Source: Solirubrobacterales bacterium
GTDB lineage: Bacteria; Actinomycetota; Thermoleophilia; Solirubrobacterales; Solirubrobacteraceae
Assembly (NCBI GenBank): GCA_025964075.1
Contig: JAOPZQ010000583.1
Coordinates: 1-12,112 of the forward strand
Length of the DNA: 12,112 nt
Reading direction: 5' to 3'
Below the pieces are notes generated by a model, which was not told where the DNA came from, did not search any database, and saw nothing but the letters and a program-made list of their open reading frames with translations. Below are positions 1 to 6,231 of the stretch, one piece after another. Positions within the stretch are counted from its first letter, which is position 1. Each line of letters opens with the position of its first letter. The translations under genes and the position numbers were made by a program.

Positions 1-678
1 CCCGACCAGGGGACCTACAGCCTGCACCTGCGCACCCCGCACCTCGGCGGCTGCGCGGCCTCGGGCCCCACCTACCAGCGCTTCGGCCCGCCGCTGCGCG
101 AGGTGGCGCTGACGTTCGACGACGGGCCGGGCGTGAGCACGCCGGCGATGCTCACGGCGCTCGAGAAGGCCCACGTGCAGGCGACGTTCTTCGTCGTCGG
201 AGTGCACATCGCCGGCCACGAGACGCTGCTGCAGCGCGAGCTCGCCGACGGCGACGTGATCGGCGACCACACGTTCAACCACCTCGACCTTACGAAGAGC
301 CCCGGCGCGGCGCCGAGCCAGATCGGCGAGACCGCGAGCGCGATCCGGAAGGCCACGGGCGGCTACACCCCGTGCCTGTTCCGCGCGCCCTACGGCGCCG
401 TCGACGACTCGCTGTTCTCGATCGTCCGCGGTCTCGGGATGACGACGATCGGGTGGGACGACGACCCGCGGGACTGGTCTCTGCCGGGGACCGGCGCGAT
501 CGTCTCGCGCGTCCTCGACACCGTCACGCCGGGGGCGATCGTGATCATGCACGACGGGGGCGGCCCGCGCGAGCAGACCGTAGCGGCGATCCCACGGATC
601 GTCGCGGGCCTGCGCCAGCGCGGCTACAAGCTCGTGACCGTGCCGGAGCTGCTCGGGTATCCCCCGACATACCGCTGA
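1..678 (+). CDS. Polysaccharide deacetylase (NodB domain), 5' end outside window
   Basis: Carbohydrate esterase family 4 enzyme, expected to remove N- or O-acetyl groups from peptidoglycan or another surface polysaccharide using a divalent metal. The open frame runs in from base 1, so the N-terminus (any signal peptide or linker) is missing; the GTG at 103 lies inside the domain next to motif 1 and is not a credible start. Visible NodB motifs in order: TFDDGP (112-129, catalytic base and metal Asp), HTFNH (268-282, metal His pair), RAPYG (382-396), DDDPRDW (about 457-477) and IVIMHDGGG (538-564, catalytic His). All catalytic positions are present, so the enzyme should be active. The protein ends shortly after the domain. 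A Cys-containing linker precedes the domain, which fits an exported protein. The next gene starts 24 bases downstream from its own promoter. Confidence 0.93.
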   Translation, partial: PDQGTYSLHLRTPHLGGCAASGPTYQRFGPPLREVALTFDDGPGVSTPAMLTALEKAHVQATFFVVGVHIAGHETLLQRELADGDVIGDHTFNHLDLTKSPGAAPSQIGETASAIRKATGGYTPCLFRAPYGAVDDSLFSIVRGLGMTTIGWDDDPRDWSLPGTGAIVSRVLDTVTPGAIVIMHDGGGPREQTVAAIPRIVAGLRQRGYKLVTVPELLGYPPTYR

Positions 679-689
679 GCGGCGGCGGG

Positions 690-702
690 TAGGCTGAGCG
701 GG
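690..702 (+). promoter_or_regulatory. Leaderless -10 box (TAGGCT) for the AlgH gene
   Basis: TAGGCT at 690-695 lies 7 bases before the GTG at 703. No Shine-Dalgarno sequence is present. The spacing puts the transcription start on or beside the start codon. No clear -35 box is seen. Confidence 0.5.
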
Positions 703-1242
703 GTGGACTCCCTCAGGGGACAGCTGCTGATCGCCGCCCCGGTCCTAGCCGACTTCTTCCGCCGCACCGTCGTGCTCGTCGTCGAGCACAGCGAGGAGGG
801 GGCGATGGGCGTCGTCCTCAACCGGCCCTCCGAGGTCGAGGTCTCCGACGCCGTTCCGCCGCTCGCGGAGCTCGTCGACCCCGGCGAGGTCGTCTGGGTC
901 GGCGGTCCGGTGTCGCCGAACTCCGCGGTCGTGCTCGCGGAGTTCGAGGACGCCGCCGAGGCGGCGACCCTCGTCGTCGGCGACGTCGGGGTCCTCGCGC
1001 TCGACGACGACCTGGAGGGCGCGGCGCCGCGGCGCCGGACGCGGATCTTCGCCGGCTACGCGGGCTGGGCACCCGGGCAGCTCGAGGGCGAGCTCGAACA
1101 CGAGGGCTGGATCGTCGAGCCGGCGGTCCCCGAGGACGCGTTCTGCGAGGAGGAGCTCGACCTCTGGAGCTCCGTCCTCGCCCGCAAGGGCGGCACCTAC
1201 GCTCTGCTCGCGCGGATGCCGACGGACCCGTCGGTCAACTAG
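703..1242 (+). CDS. YqgE/AlgH family protein (UPF0301/DUF179)
   Basis: A 179-residue protein with the usual length and layout of the AlgH/YqgE family. Hallmarks are the N-terminal GQLLIAAPVLADFFRRTVVL and VVEHSEEGAMGVVLNRP segments, a central GGPV, and FAGYAGWAPGQLEGEL followed by WIVEPA. The biochemical role of the family is not settled; members were linked to alginate regulation in Pseudomonas, but that does not carry over here, and cytosolic location is expected. The start is the GTG at 703: it gives the family N-terminus and is preceded by TAGGCT at leaderless spacing. The gene lies 24 bases after the deacetylase and runs almost directly into the methyltransferase, so the latter two are probably co-transcribed. 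Confidence 0.9.
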   Translation: MDSLRGQLLIAAPVLADFFRRTVVLVVEHSEEGAMGVVLNRPSEVEVSDAVPPLAELVDPGEVVWVGGPVSPNSAVVLAEFEDAAEAATLVVGDVGVLALDDDLEGAAPRRRTRIFAGYAGWAPGQLEGELEHEGWIVEPAVPEDAFCEEELDLWSSVLARKGGTYALLARMPTDPSVN

Positions 1243-1255
1243 GGTGCCCGCCTCG

Positions 1256-1987
1256 ATGGAGCTGCGCGAGCGCGTCGCCGAGAACCCGCACTGGTACCAC
1301 ACGATCGAGCTGGCCCCGGGCGTCGTCACGCCCGGGCACATCGACCTGCGCGCGGTCGCCTCGCGGATCCTCCCCGAGCGGCTGGAGGGCCGGGCGCTCG
1401 ACGTCGGGACGTTCGACGGGTTCTGGGCCTTCGAGCTCGAGCGCCGCGGCGCCGACACGGTCGCGATCGACCTCGACGACCCCAACGAAGCCGAGTTCCC
1501 GCCGAACAACCGCGCCGCGCTCGAGGTTCGCACGCGCGAGCTCGGCGTCGAGCTCGGCCGCGGCTTCCGGATCGCGCGCGAGGCGCTGGGCTCGCGCGTG
1601 GAGCGCGTGTCCTGCGACGTTCGGGAGCTCACGCCCGAGGCGATCGGCGGCCCCGTCGACTTCGCGTTCATCGGCGCGCTCCTCATCCACCTGCGCGATC
1701 CCGTCGCGGCGCTCGAGAACATCCGCGGCGCCCTCCCGCCCGGCGGCCGGCTGCACATGCTCGAGCCGATCCACGTCGGGCTCACCGTGCGCCATCCGCG
1801 CAGCCCGGTGGCCGCCTTCAGTCCACTGCGCAGCGAGTTCAACTGGTGGTTCGCGAATCTCGCCACGGTCCGCGCCTGGATCGTCACCGCCGGCTTCGCC
1901 GACGTCCGGCGGCTGGCCGTCGTGCGGCCGCCGGCGGGGACGGGGATGCAGGGCGTGACCTACGCGGCGTTCTCGGCGCGCGCGTAG
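1256..1987 (+). CDS. Class I SAM-dependent methyltransferase
   Basis: Rossmann-fold methyltransferase with motif I LDVGTFDGFWAFELERRG (about residues 48-65), an acidic post-I strand end (VAIDLDD) and a post-II region DFAFIGALLIHLRDPVAALENIRGALPPGGRL. The N-terminal WYHTIELAPGVVTPG resembles the entry to the fold in proteins related to the tRNA mo5U34 methyltransferase group (DUF1698-like), but this is a generic relative and the substrate cannot be read from sequence. The ATG at 1256 (243 residues) is preferred because the protein then begins near the conserved WYH segment. A GTG at 1244, one base after the upstream stop, would add four residues and suits translational coupling. TAGGGT at 1240-1245 could also act as a -10 box. 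Located downstream of, and probably expressed with, the AlgH gene. Confidence 0.85.
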   Translation: MELRERVAENPHWYHTIELAPGVVTPGHIDLRAVASRILPERLEGRALDVGTFDGFWAFELERRGADTVAIDLDDPNEAEFPPNNRAALEVRTRELGVELGRGFRIAREALGSRVERVSCDVRELTPEAIGGPVDFAFIGALLIHLRDPVAALENIRGALPPGGRLHMLEPIHVGLTVRHPRSPVAAFSPLRSEFNWWFANLATVRAWIVTAGFADVRRLAVVRPPAGTGMQGVTYAAFSARA

Positions 1988-1996
1988 CTCCCTGGA

Positions 1997-2019
1997 CGCC
2001 GCCCCAGCCGTAGGCGGTG
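1997..2019 (+). terminator. Possible weak terminator hairpin after the methyltransferase
   Basis: Bases 1997-2003 (CGCCGCC) can pair with 2013-2019 (GGCGGTG) in a 7-bp stem with one G-U pair and a 9-base loop, beginning 10 bases after the stop at 1987. No T-run follows, as is common in very GC-rich genomes. Support is the fold and position only. Confidence 0.3.
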
Positions 2020-2060
2020 GTTCCCCGTCGCACGCGGGTCTCACTTTGGTCTCGACTTGC

Positions 2061-2129
2061 TGGACTTCGGCCGATCGGCGGGGTTACGTTCGCCGCAGCA
2101 ATCGGACGGCGACGAGATAGGGGTTGGCG
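2061..2129 (+). promoter_or_regulatory. Promoter and ribosome binding site of the duplicated-domain gene
   Basis: TACGTT at 2085-2090 is a TAnnnT -10 candidate, with TGGACT (2061-2066) 18 bases upstream as a weak -35. Unlike most starts here, the gene has a short leader and a Shine-Dalgarno-like AGGGG at 2119-2123, six bases before the ATG at 2130. This favours ATG over the TTG at 2124. Confidence 0.4.
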
Positions 2130-2780
2130 ATGGGCCTGTTCAAGAAGATGCGCGAGCTCGGCGGCGGGGTCTCCAAGGACCTCATGCAGAACGGCCTGCT
2201 CGGCCGCGGCATCATCACGGACATCCAGCAGACGAACGTGAGCACGGGGGTGGACTTCGATCCGAGCCACGTCTGCGTCTTCACGATGGAGGTCGCGCTC
2301 GACAACGTGCCGCGCTACACGGCGACGTGCCGCCAGTCCGTGAAGGCGACGATCCTGCCCCAGCTCGCCTCGCCGGGGACGACGGTCGCCGTCCGCGTCA
2401 ACCCGACCGACCACTCCGAGGTCGCGATCGACCTGGGCCAGGCTCCACCCGAGGTCACGCTCTCCGAGCAGGACGGCAAGGTCGGCTCCGCCGCGCAGAT
2501 CCTCGAGGAGGGCGTGCCCTGCCACGCCGTCATCGTCCAGAGCCAGCCGCTGGGGATGAAGAACAAGGCGGGCGTCGACATGCACGCGTTCATGCTCACG
2601 ATCATGCGCGAGGGCAGGCCGCCCTACCAGGTGCAGGTCGGCATGCCGGTGCCCCCGGACGCCGTGCCCCTGATCTACCCGGGGAACAAGGTGCCGGCCA
2701 AGTGCCTCGCCGACGGCCAGGACCACGACGTGGTCATCGACTGGCAGGCGGCGCTGACCGAGGCCACGGCGACGGGGTAG
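2130..2780 (+). CDS. Uncharacterised protein with an internal domain duplication
   Basis: A 216-residue protein I do not recognise. It has no signal peptide and no membrane helix. A basic amphipathic N-terminus (MGLFKKMREL) is followed by two copies of an approximately 80-residue, strand-rich unit, at about residues 23-102 and 126-205. The copies share a Phe-rich strand (FTMEV/FMLTI), then after 12 residues PRY/PPY, then 18-19 residues later a PG turn, then after 19-20 residues VAIDL/VVIDW. The linker (about 103-125) is acidic. This looks like a beta-barrel or SH3-like fold duplicated in one chain; no catalytic motif is visible. ATG 2130 is chosen for its ribosome binding site. The last 47 bases overlap the 3' end of the convergent Cys-rich gene. 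Function unknown. Confidence 0.8.
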   Translation: MGLFKKMRELGGGVSKDLMQNGLLGRGIITDIQQTNVSTGVDFDPSHVCVFTMEVALDNVPRYTATCRQSVKATILPQLASPGTTVAVRVNPTDHSEVAIDLGQAPPEVTLSEQDGKVGSAAQILEEGVPCHAVIVQSQPLGMKNKAGVDMHAFMLTIMREGRPPYQVQVGMPVPPDAVPLIYPGNKVPAKCLADGQDHDVVIDWQAALTEATATG

Positions 2781-3399
2781 CGGACGGGTGCAGTAGCGGC
2801 ACGGCGCCGTGCCAGCCGCTGCGCAGGACGTCGAGCAGCGAGGGCGGCGTGATCACGGTGGCGTCTGCATGCGCCGGGCGCGGCGTCCGGGTTACATAAC
2901 CCGCGGGTGTCCATCGGAGGAGTTGGGCGCCCAGGACCAGGTGGGGCGCGCCGTCGTCGTGGAGGACGAACGCGCCGTCGGGGAGCTCCTCGAGCGGCGC
3001 TCGGTGATGACGCTGCTCGTGCGTCTCCGGAGCGAGGCGCTCGTCGTGGAGCTGAGCGTCGATCGCGTCGGCTCCGCTCGGCCCGGGGTGCAGATCCCGC
3101 CAGATGTCCGTCAGCCGGTTGTAGTCCGCGCGGCGGCACAGCGCGCACGGACGGTGGCCGGCGGCGAACGCCGTCGCCTCGTCGAGGAAGAACAGCTCGG
3201 TGAACCGCCCGGGCTGCATCAGCGGACCCCGCTGCCAGCCGCGGAACCTCAGCCGGCACGCGATCCACCGCTTGCCGTCGTGGTGTCGGCGAACCCGTCC
3301 GGCATCGTCGTGCAGGCAGCCCCGATTGGCGTAGACGAGTCCACGCGCGGGATCGGCGATCAGCTCGCCGAGCGGGGTGACCCGGTTCTGGAGCGGCAT
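2734..3399 (-). CDS. Conserved protein of unknown function with HRPCxxCR motif
   Basis: A 221-residue protein of a type I associate with actinobacterial genomes, without an assigned function. Features are an N-terminal MPLQNRVTPLGELIADPARG, then NRGCLHDDAGR with Cys28, KRWIACRLRFRG with Cys48, a PGRFTELFFLDEATAFAAGHRPC segment, and GHRPCALCRR at 81-90. The HRPCxxCR sequence resembles the zinc-binding Cys motif of the Ada N-terminal domain, so Cys85, Cys88 and perhaps His82 or Cys48 may bind metal; nucleic-acid contact is only a guess. The ATG at 3399 fits a TAAGGT box 7 bases upstream; an in-frame ATG at 3456 would add 19 residues and cover that promoter. The last 15 or so residues (SPWPRSAPPASR-like, low complexity) overlap the neighbouring convergent gene and are probably a recent extension. 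Confidence 0.8.
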   Translation of the reverse strand: MPLQNRVTPLGELIADPARGLVYANRGCLHDDAGRVRRHHDGKRWIACRLRFRGWQRGPLMQPGRFTELFFLDEATAFAAGHRPCALCRRADYNRLTDIWRDLHPGPSGADAIDAQLHDERLAPETHEQRHHRAPLEELPDGAFVLHDDGAPHLVLGAQLLRWTPAGYVTRTPRPAHADATVITPPSLLDVLRSGWHGAVPLLHPSATPSPWPRSAPPASR

Positions 3400-3412
3400 C
3401 CGCGCCACCTTA
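3400..3412 (-). promoter_or_regulatory. Leaderless -10 box (TAAGGT) for the HRPCxxCR gene
   Basis: On the minus strand TAAGGT (plus 3407-3412) precedes the ATG at 3399 by 7 bases, with no Shine-Dalgarno sequence. This decides the start against the upstream ATG at 3456. A TTGACA (minus strand) lies only 8 bases upstream of the box, too close to be its -35. The rest of the gap to 3507 shows nothing clear. Confidence 0.5.
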
Positions 3413-3507
3413 GACGCCGGTGTCAACGCCCGATAATGGTGGTTATGTGAACCCATGACGCGAGGGGCCGCCAGCTCGCCGCGGCGGGCGTCGTGAAGCC
3501 TCGCCGC

Positions 3508-4083
3508 TCACGCGCGGAGCCCGCCCGTCGTCAGGTCGATGACGGCCGCCGTGGCCCGCTCGGCCGACCAGCGGTGCTCGCGGACGAGGTGCAGGTACGT
3601 GTAGGTCACCTGCGTGTAGAGCACGGTCGCCGCCTCGGCCGGGTCGGCGAACGTGCGGAGCGAGCCGTCGAGTGCGCCGTCGCGCAGCAGGCGCACGAGC
3701 GGTGCGACGAACTCCGAGCGGGTCAGCGACTCGGCGCCGTCGTCGTGGTAGATCGCGTTCAGGGCGGCGTCGTCCATGCCCGCGAGCAGGTCGGCGCGGG
3801 CGTCCGTGATCGCGCACACGGCCTCGAGCGCCCGGGTCAGCCGGATGCGGGCGTCGCCTTCGCTGGCGAGGATCGGCAGCAGCAACTCCCGTTCCTCGCG
3901 TACGAGCTCGTCGCGGAGCGCCGCGACGATGGCCGCCCGCGTCTCGCCGCGCCGGTACAGCGTGACGCGCGTGATGCCCGCCTCGGTGGCGATGTCGGCC
4001 ATCGACGCGCCGGCGAGCTCGCCGCGCTCGGCGAGCCGGCGCGCCGCCGAGAGCACGGCGTGTGACACGAGTGTATCTGCCAT
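3508..4083 (-). CDS. TetR/AcrR family transcriptional regulator
   Basis: A 191-residue repressor of normal TetR length. The N-terminal DNA-binding domain has helix-turn-helix GASMADIATEAGITRVTLYRRG at about residues 25-46, followed by the hinge helix TRAAIVAALRDEL. The usual HFxSKE segment is replaced by RRGETRAA, a known variant of the family. The C-terminal ligand-binding and dimerisation domain is helical and divergent, so the ligand cannot be predicted. The gene is divergent from the EamA exporter with only 23 bases between start codons. It very probably represses that transporter and itself, binding the TGTnACA dyads at its own 5' end. The start ATG at 4083 has TACAGT 7 bases upstream, indicating a leaderless mRNA. 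Confidence 0.93.
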   Translation of the reverse strand: MADTLVSHAVLSAARRLAERGELAGASMADIATEAGITRVTLYRRGETRAAIVAALRDELVREERELLLPILASEGDARIRLTRALEAVCAITDARADLLAGMDDAALNAIYHDDGAESLTRSEFVAPLVRLLRDGALDGSLRTFADPAEAATVLYTQVTYTYLHLVREHRWSAERATAAVIDLTTGGLRA

Positions 4084-4106
4084 GTTACATACTGTATCAT
4101 GGGCCG
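4060..4106. promoter_or_regulatory. Divergent tetR/EamA leaderless promoters with dyad operators
   Basis: The -10 boxes are back to back: TACAGT on the minus strand (plus 4091-4096) lies 7 bases before the tetR ATG, and TATCAT (4095-4100) lies 6 bases before the EamA ATG, so they share two bases. Three 9-base dyads of the form 4+1+4 lie here: GTGTGACAC (4060-4068, inside tetR), ATGTTACAT (4082-4090, across the tetR start) and ATACTGTAT (4089-4097, on both -10 boxes). The first two share TGTnACA with centres 22 bp apart, about two helical turns. The stretch is AT-rich against its surroundings. It is likely the TetR operator. Confidence 0.6.
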
Positions 4107-4991
4107 ATGAGCGTCAAGGGATCGGCCGTGTTCACCGCATTGTCGGTGATCTGGGGCTGCACGTACCTGTTCATCAAGGTCGCCGTCGACGGCGGCGTGC
4201 CGCCGGCGGGAGTCGCCTTCCTCCGGGTAGGGCTCGGCGCCGCGATCCTGGTGACGGTCTCGCCGCGCTGCCGACGGCTGGCGCCGCTGCGCGGCCGGTG
4301 GCGCGCGCTGACCGTGTTCGCGATGGTGGACATCGCGGTGCCGTTCCTGGTCGTCGCCCTCGTCGAGCGCCACGTCACGTCGTCGCTCGCGGCGGTCGCC
4401 ATCGCCGCGAGCCCGCTCATCCTCGCCGCTCTCGCCTTCGGCTACGACCGCGGCGACCGTCCCACGGTCCGGCGCGCCGCCGGCCTGGTGCTGGGCTTCG
4501 GCGGCGTCGCCGTGCTCGTGGGCTTCGACGGCGTGGACCATCCGTGGGCGTCGCTCGGCCTGCTGGCCGCCGCCGCCGGCTACGCGGTCGGGCCGCTCGT
4601 GCTGAAGCGCCGGCTCCTCGGCGTCGACACGACCCTCGTCATGGGCGCGGCGCTCGGGATCTCCGCCGCGGCGCTCGCCCCCGCCGCGGTGGTGACGGCC
4701 CCGGGCACGATGCCGTCGCCGGCCGCGCTCGCGGCGATCCTCGCGATGGGGATCCTGTGCACGGCCGCGGCATACGTGCTGTACGGGCTGCTGATCCGCG
4801 AGGTCGGCCCGGGCCGGGCGATCGTCGTCACCTACCTCAACCCGCTCGTGGCCGTCGCGATCGCGATCCCGCTCTTAGGAGAGCGCCCCGGCCTCGGACT
4901 CGTCCTCGGGATGCTGCTGATCCTCCCGGGTTCGTGGCTGGCCACCTCCGAACGGAGCGGCAGGAGAGCGCCGTCTCCTCCGCGAAGCTGA
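4107..4991 (+). CDS. EamA/DMT superfamily transporter
   Basis: A 294-residue inner-membrane protein with about ten hydrophobic segments in two EamA repeats. It begins with the family's N-terminal signature (SAVFTALSVIWGCTYLFIKVAV, then PPAGVAFLRVGLGA); the second repeat contains SLGLLAAAAGYAVGPLVLKRRL and the terminal VVTYLNPLVAVAIAIPLLGERPG. Members export metabolites or drugs with cations; the substrate is unknown. The ATG at 4107 is chosen because TATCAT ends 6 bases upstream and the protein then starts just before helix 1; an earlier GTG-type extension would contain both promoters. The divergent TetR gene strongly suggests induction by its substrate or a related compound. Five bases separate its stop from the GTG of the GIY-YIG gene, so the two may be co-transcribed. 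Confidence 0.93.
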   Translation: MSVKGSAVFTALSVIWGCTYLFIKVAVDGGVPPAGVAFLRVGLGAAILVTVSPRCRRLAPLRGRWRALTVFAMVDIAVPFLVVALVERHVTSSLAAVAIAASPLILAALAFGYDRGDRPTVRRAAGLVLGFGGVAVLVGFDGVDHPWASLGLLAAAAGYAVGPLVLKRRLLGVDTTLVMGAALGISAAALAPAAVVTAPGTMPSPAALAAILAMGILCTAAAYVLYGLLIREVGPGRAIVVTYLNPLVAVAIAIPLLGERPGLGLVLGMLLILPGSWLATSERSGRRAPSPPRS

Positions 4992-4996
4992 CCGCC

Positions 4997-5305
4997 GTGG
5001 CCTACGTCTATCTCCTGCGCTGCGGCGACGACAGCCTGTACTGCGGCTGGACGACCGACCTCGAGCGGCGCCTCGCCGCCCACCGGTCCGGCGCCGCCAG
5101 CCGCTACACCCGCAGCCGCCGTCCCGTCGACCTGGTGTTCGTGAGCCCCGCGGCGGACCGTTCCGCCGCGCTCCGCGAGGAGGCCCGGATCAAGCGGCTC
5201 CCGCGCGCGGCGAAGCTGCGGCTGATCGGTTCAGGGGATCACGTCGATCTGCGCGCGGATGCCGGGCGCGGCGGCCAGGCGCGCGTCCAGCGTCAACAGC
5301 GGTAG
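4997..5305 (+). CDS. GIY-YIG domain protein (UPF0213/YhbQ type), with antisense tail
   Basis: A small single-domain GIY-YIG nuclease-like protein, 102 residues from GTG 4997. YVYLLRCGDDSLYCGWTTDLERRLAAH covers the GIY (YVY, residues 3-5) and YIG (YCG, 15-17) strands, with conserved Arg24; RYTRSRRPVDLVF follows, and the metal-binding Glu is likely in REEARIKRLPRAAKL. The natural domain ends near residue 77 (LRLI). The remaining 25 residues (5228-5305) are encoded antisense to the 3' end of vapC and look unrelated to the family, as if the original stop had been lost. Cellular role is unknown; relatives act on DNA in repair or recombination. The gene follows the exporter by 5 bases. No good ribosome binding site is seen, so coupling to the upstream gene is likely. 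Confidence 0.85.
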   Translation: MAYVYLLRCGDDSLYCGWTTDLERRLAAHRSGAASRYTRSRRPVDLVFVSPAADRSAALREEARIKRLPRAAKLRLIGSGDHVDLRADAGRGGQARVQRQQR

Positions 5306-5623
5306 ATCGACGCGCTCCGCGAGCGCGACGTAGAGGCCGTCGTAGAACGAGAGGCTCCCGCGAAGGGCCCACGCTCGGTCGAGCAGGCCGAGATGACCGA
5401 CACGCTGGATCGGCAACGCCGCGAGGTCGGCGAGAGCGTCTTCGGCAAGTGCGGCGGTGAGCTCGCCTGTGAGCACCGCCCGCCGCAGCACGTGGCCCAC
5501 CTCGGCGTCGACGAGGTGTGGTGCCCAGAGCGCGGGGCCGGCGATGATCCGACTGCGGGCCGCCTCGGCGTGTTCGCCGCCCCCGATGTACTCGACGACC
5601 ACGGAGGCGTCGAGGACCGGCAT
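5231..5623 (-). CDS. vapC: VapC-type toxin, PIN domain ribonuclease
   Basis: A 130-residue PIN-domain protein, the normal size for VapC. The acidic metal-binding residues are all present: Asp5 (VLDAS), Glu41 (DAEVGHVL), Asp95 (FYDGLYVALAE) and Asp113 (TLDARL). Such toxins cleave RNA, often specific tRNAs or rRNA, when freed from the antitoxin. The ATG overlaps the stop of vapB in a TGATG junction, so the toxin is translated by coupling to the antitoxin, as usual in these operons. The 3' end overlaps the convergent GIY-YIG gene by 75 bases. The symbol is given for family only; the target RNA cannot be predicted. Confidence 0.93.
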   Translation of the reverse strand: MPVLDASVVVEYIGGGEHAEAARSRIIAGPALWAPHLVDAEVGHVLRRAVLTGELTAALAEDALADLAALPIQRVGHLGLLDRAWALRGSLSFYDGLYVALAERVDLPLLTLDARLAAAPGIRAQIDVIP

Positions 5624-5853
5624 CAGGCTTCTCGAACCTCTCGCAACGCCGAGAGCACGGTCGCGCTACGTAGCCCGGTTCGGCCGCGAGAAGCGACCCG
5701 CGCGTCGATCTCCTCGACGCTCGGCCGAGCGGCGGCTTCCTCGAGGTCGCGCTTGATGTAGTCAGACAGCGACAGACCGGCGGCCGCTGCGCGCACCTTG
5801 AGCGTCCGATGGACGTCGTCGGGAACATTGCGCACCTGAATCATCTTGGACAT
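5623..5853 (-). CDS. vapB: VapB-type antitoxin (ribbon-helix-helix, FitA-like)
   Basis: A 76-residue antitoxin upstream of vapC. The N-terminal strand and helices (MIQVRNVPDDVHRTLKVRA, then GLSLSDYIKRDLEEAA) form a ribbon-helix-helix DNA-binding domain of the FitA type. The C-terminal part (RPSVEEIDARVASRGR, then SATVLSALREVREA) should wrap around and inhibit VapC. The start at 5853 (MSKM) is preferred to the internal ATG at 5844 because TAGTGT lies exactly 7 bases upstream. The stop shares one base with the vapC start. Autoregulation is very likely: a long dyad covers the -10 box and start codon. The same reading frame stays open far upstream, but that is antisense to other genes and is not part of this protein. 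Confidence 0.92.
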   Translation of the reverse strand: MSKMIQVRNVPDDVHRTLKVRAAAAGLSLSDYIKRDLEEAAARPSVEEIDARVASRGRTGLRSATVLSALREVREA

Positions 5854-5884
5854 GTGCCTCACACTATCACGTGTGCGCCACATG
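5851..5884. promoter_or_regulatory. vapBC leaderless promoter inside a 34-bp dyad operator
   Basis: Left arm CATGTGCCTCACAC (5851-5864) and right arm GTGTGCGCCACATG (5871-5884) match at 12 of 14 positions as inverted repeats around TATCAC. On the minus strand TAGTGT (plus 5861-5866) is the -10 box, and the ATG (5851-5853) forms the outer edge of the left arm. A VapBC complex bound here would cover both promoter and start codon. Confidence 0.7.
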
Positions 5885-5907
5885 AACGGTCGACGGTCCC
5901 GGCTTGC

Positions 5908-5919
5908 GAATATCTCGGC
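5908..5919 (+). promoter_or_regulatory. Possible leaderless -10 box for the small membrane protein
   Basis: GAATAT (5908-5913) has A and T at the two key -10 positions and lies 6 bases before the ATG at 5920. The match to TAnnnT is imperfect. Its -35 region falls next to the right arm of the vapB operator. Confidence 0.3.
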
Positions 5920-6231
5920 ATGCCCGCCCTCCCCACCGCCCCCGTCGCCGCCGGCTCGCTGATCGCCGGCTACCTCGTCGCCCGCGAGACCGGGGTCCGG
6001 CCGCTGGGGGGCGTCGTCCTCGCCCTCGGCGCCGCGTGGTGTGCCCGGGCGTGGCTCCGGGACGGGGGCCGCGGCACCGCGGGGGCGCTGCTCGCGCTCT
6101 ACCTCGTGGCCTTCGCCGGCTCGCACGTGCTCGCGAAGCGCATCGGCCCGTGGCCGGCGGTGCTCGCGGTCGCCGCCGCCACCGGCGGGGCCGCCTACAT
6201 CGCCGTCGATCGGCGCCGCCCCGTCTATTAG
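5920..6231 (+). CDS. Small hydrophobic membrane protein, unknown function
   Basis: A 103-residue protein with four likely membrane segments at about residues 6-21, 27-46, 52-72 and 78-95, short charged loops (ARETG, RDGGRG, AKRIG) and a basic tail ending DRRRPVY. I recognise no family and no catalytic residue. The ATG at 5920 is chosen because earlier in-frame codons run through the vapB operator and are not hydrophobic. It is divergent from vapB (66 bases between start codons). Its stop overlaps that of the convergent kinase-like gene (TTAG, 6228-6231). Composition and codon use match the neighbours, so it is probably real, but the only evidence is hydrophobic patterning and gene packing. 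Confidence 0.65.
   Translation: MPALPTAPVAAGSLIAGYLVARETGVRPLGGVVLALGAAWCARAWLRDGGRGTAGALLALYLVAFAGSHVLAKRIGPWPAVLAVAAATGGAAYIAVDRRRPVY

Noticed and set aside
745..1887. A 380-codon minus-strand frame
   Set aside because: Antisense to the AlgH and methyltransferase genes, both of which have clear family motifs. No motif is seen in the antisense translation.
3776..4996. Long plus-strand open frame ahead of the GIY-YIG domain
   Set aside because: It crosses tetR on the opposite strand and the EamA gene in another frame; the translation is low-complexity and Arg-rich. GC-rich DNA gives such open frames by chance.
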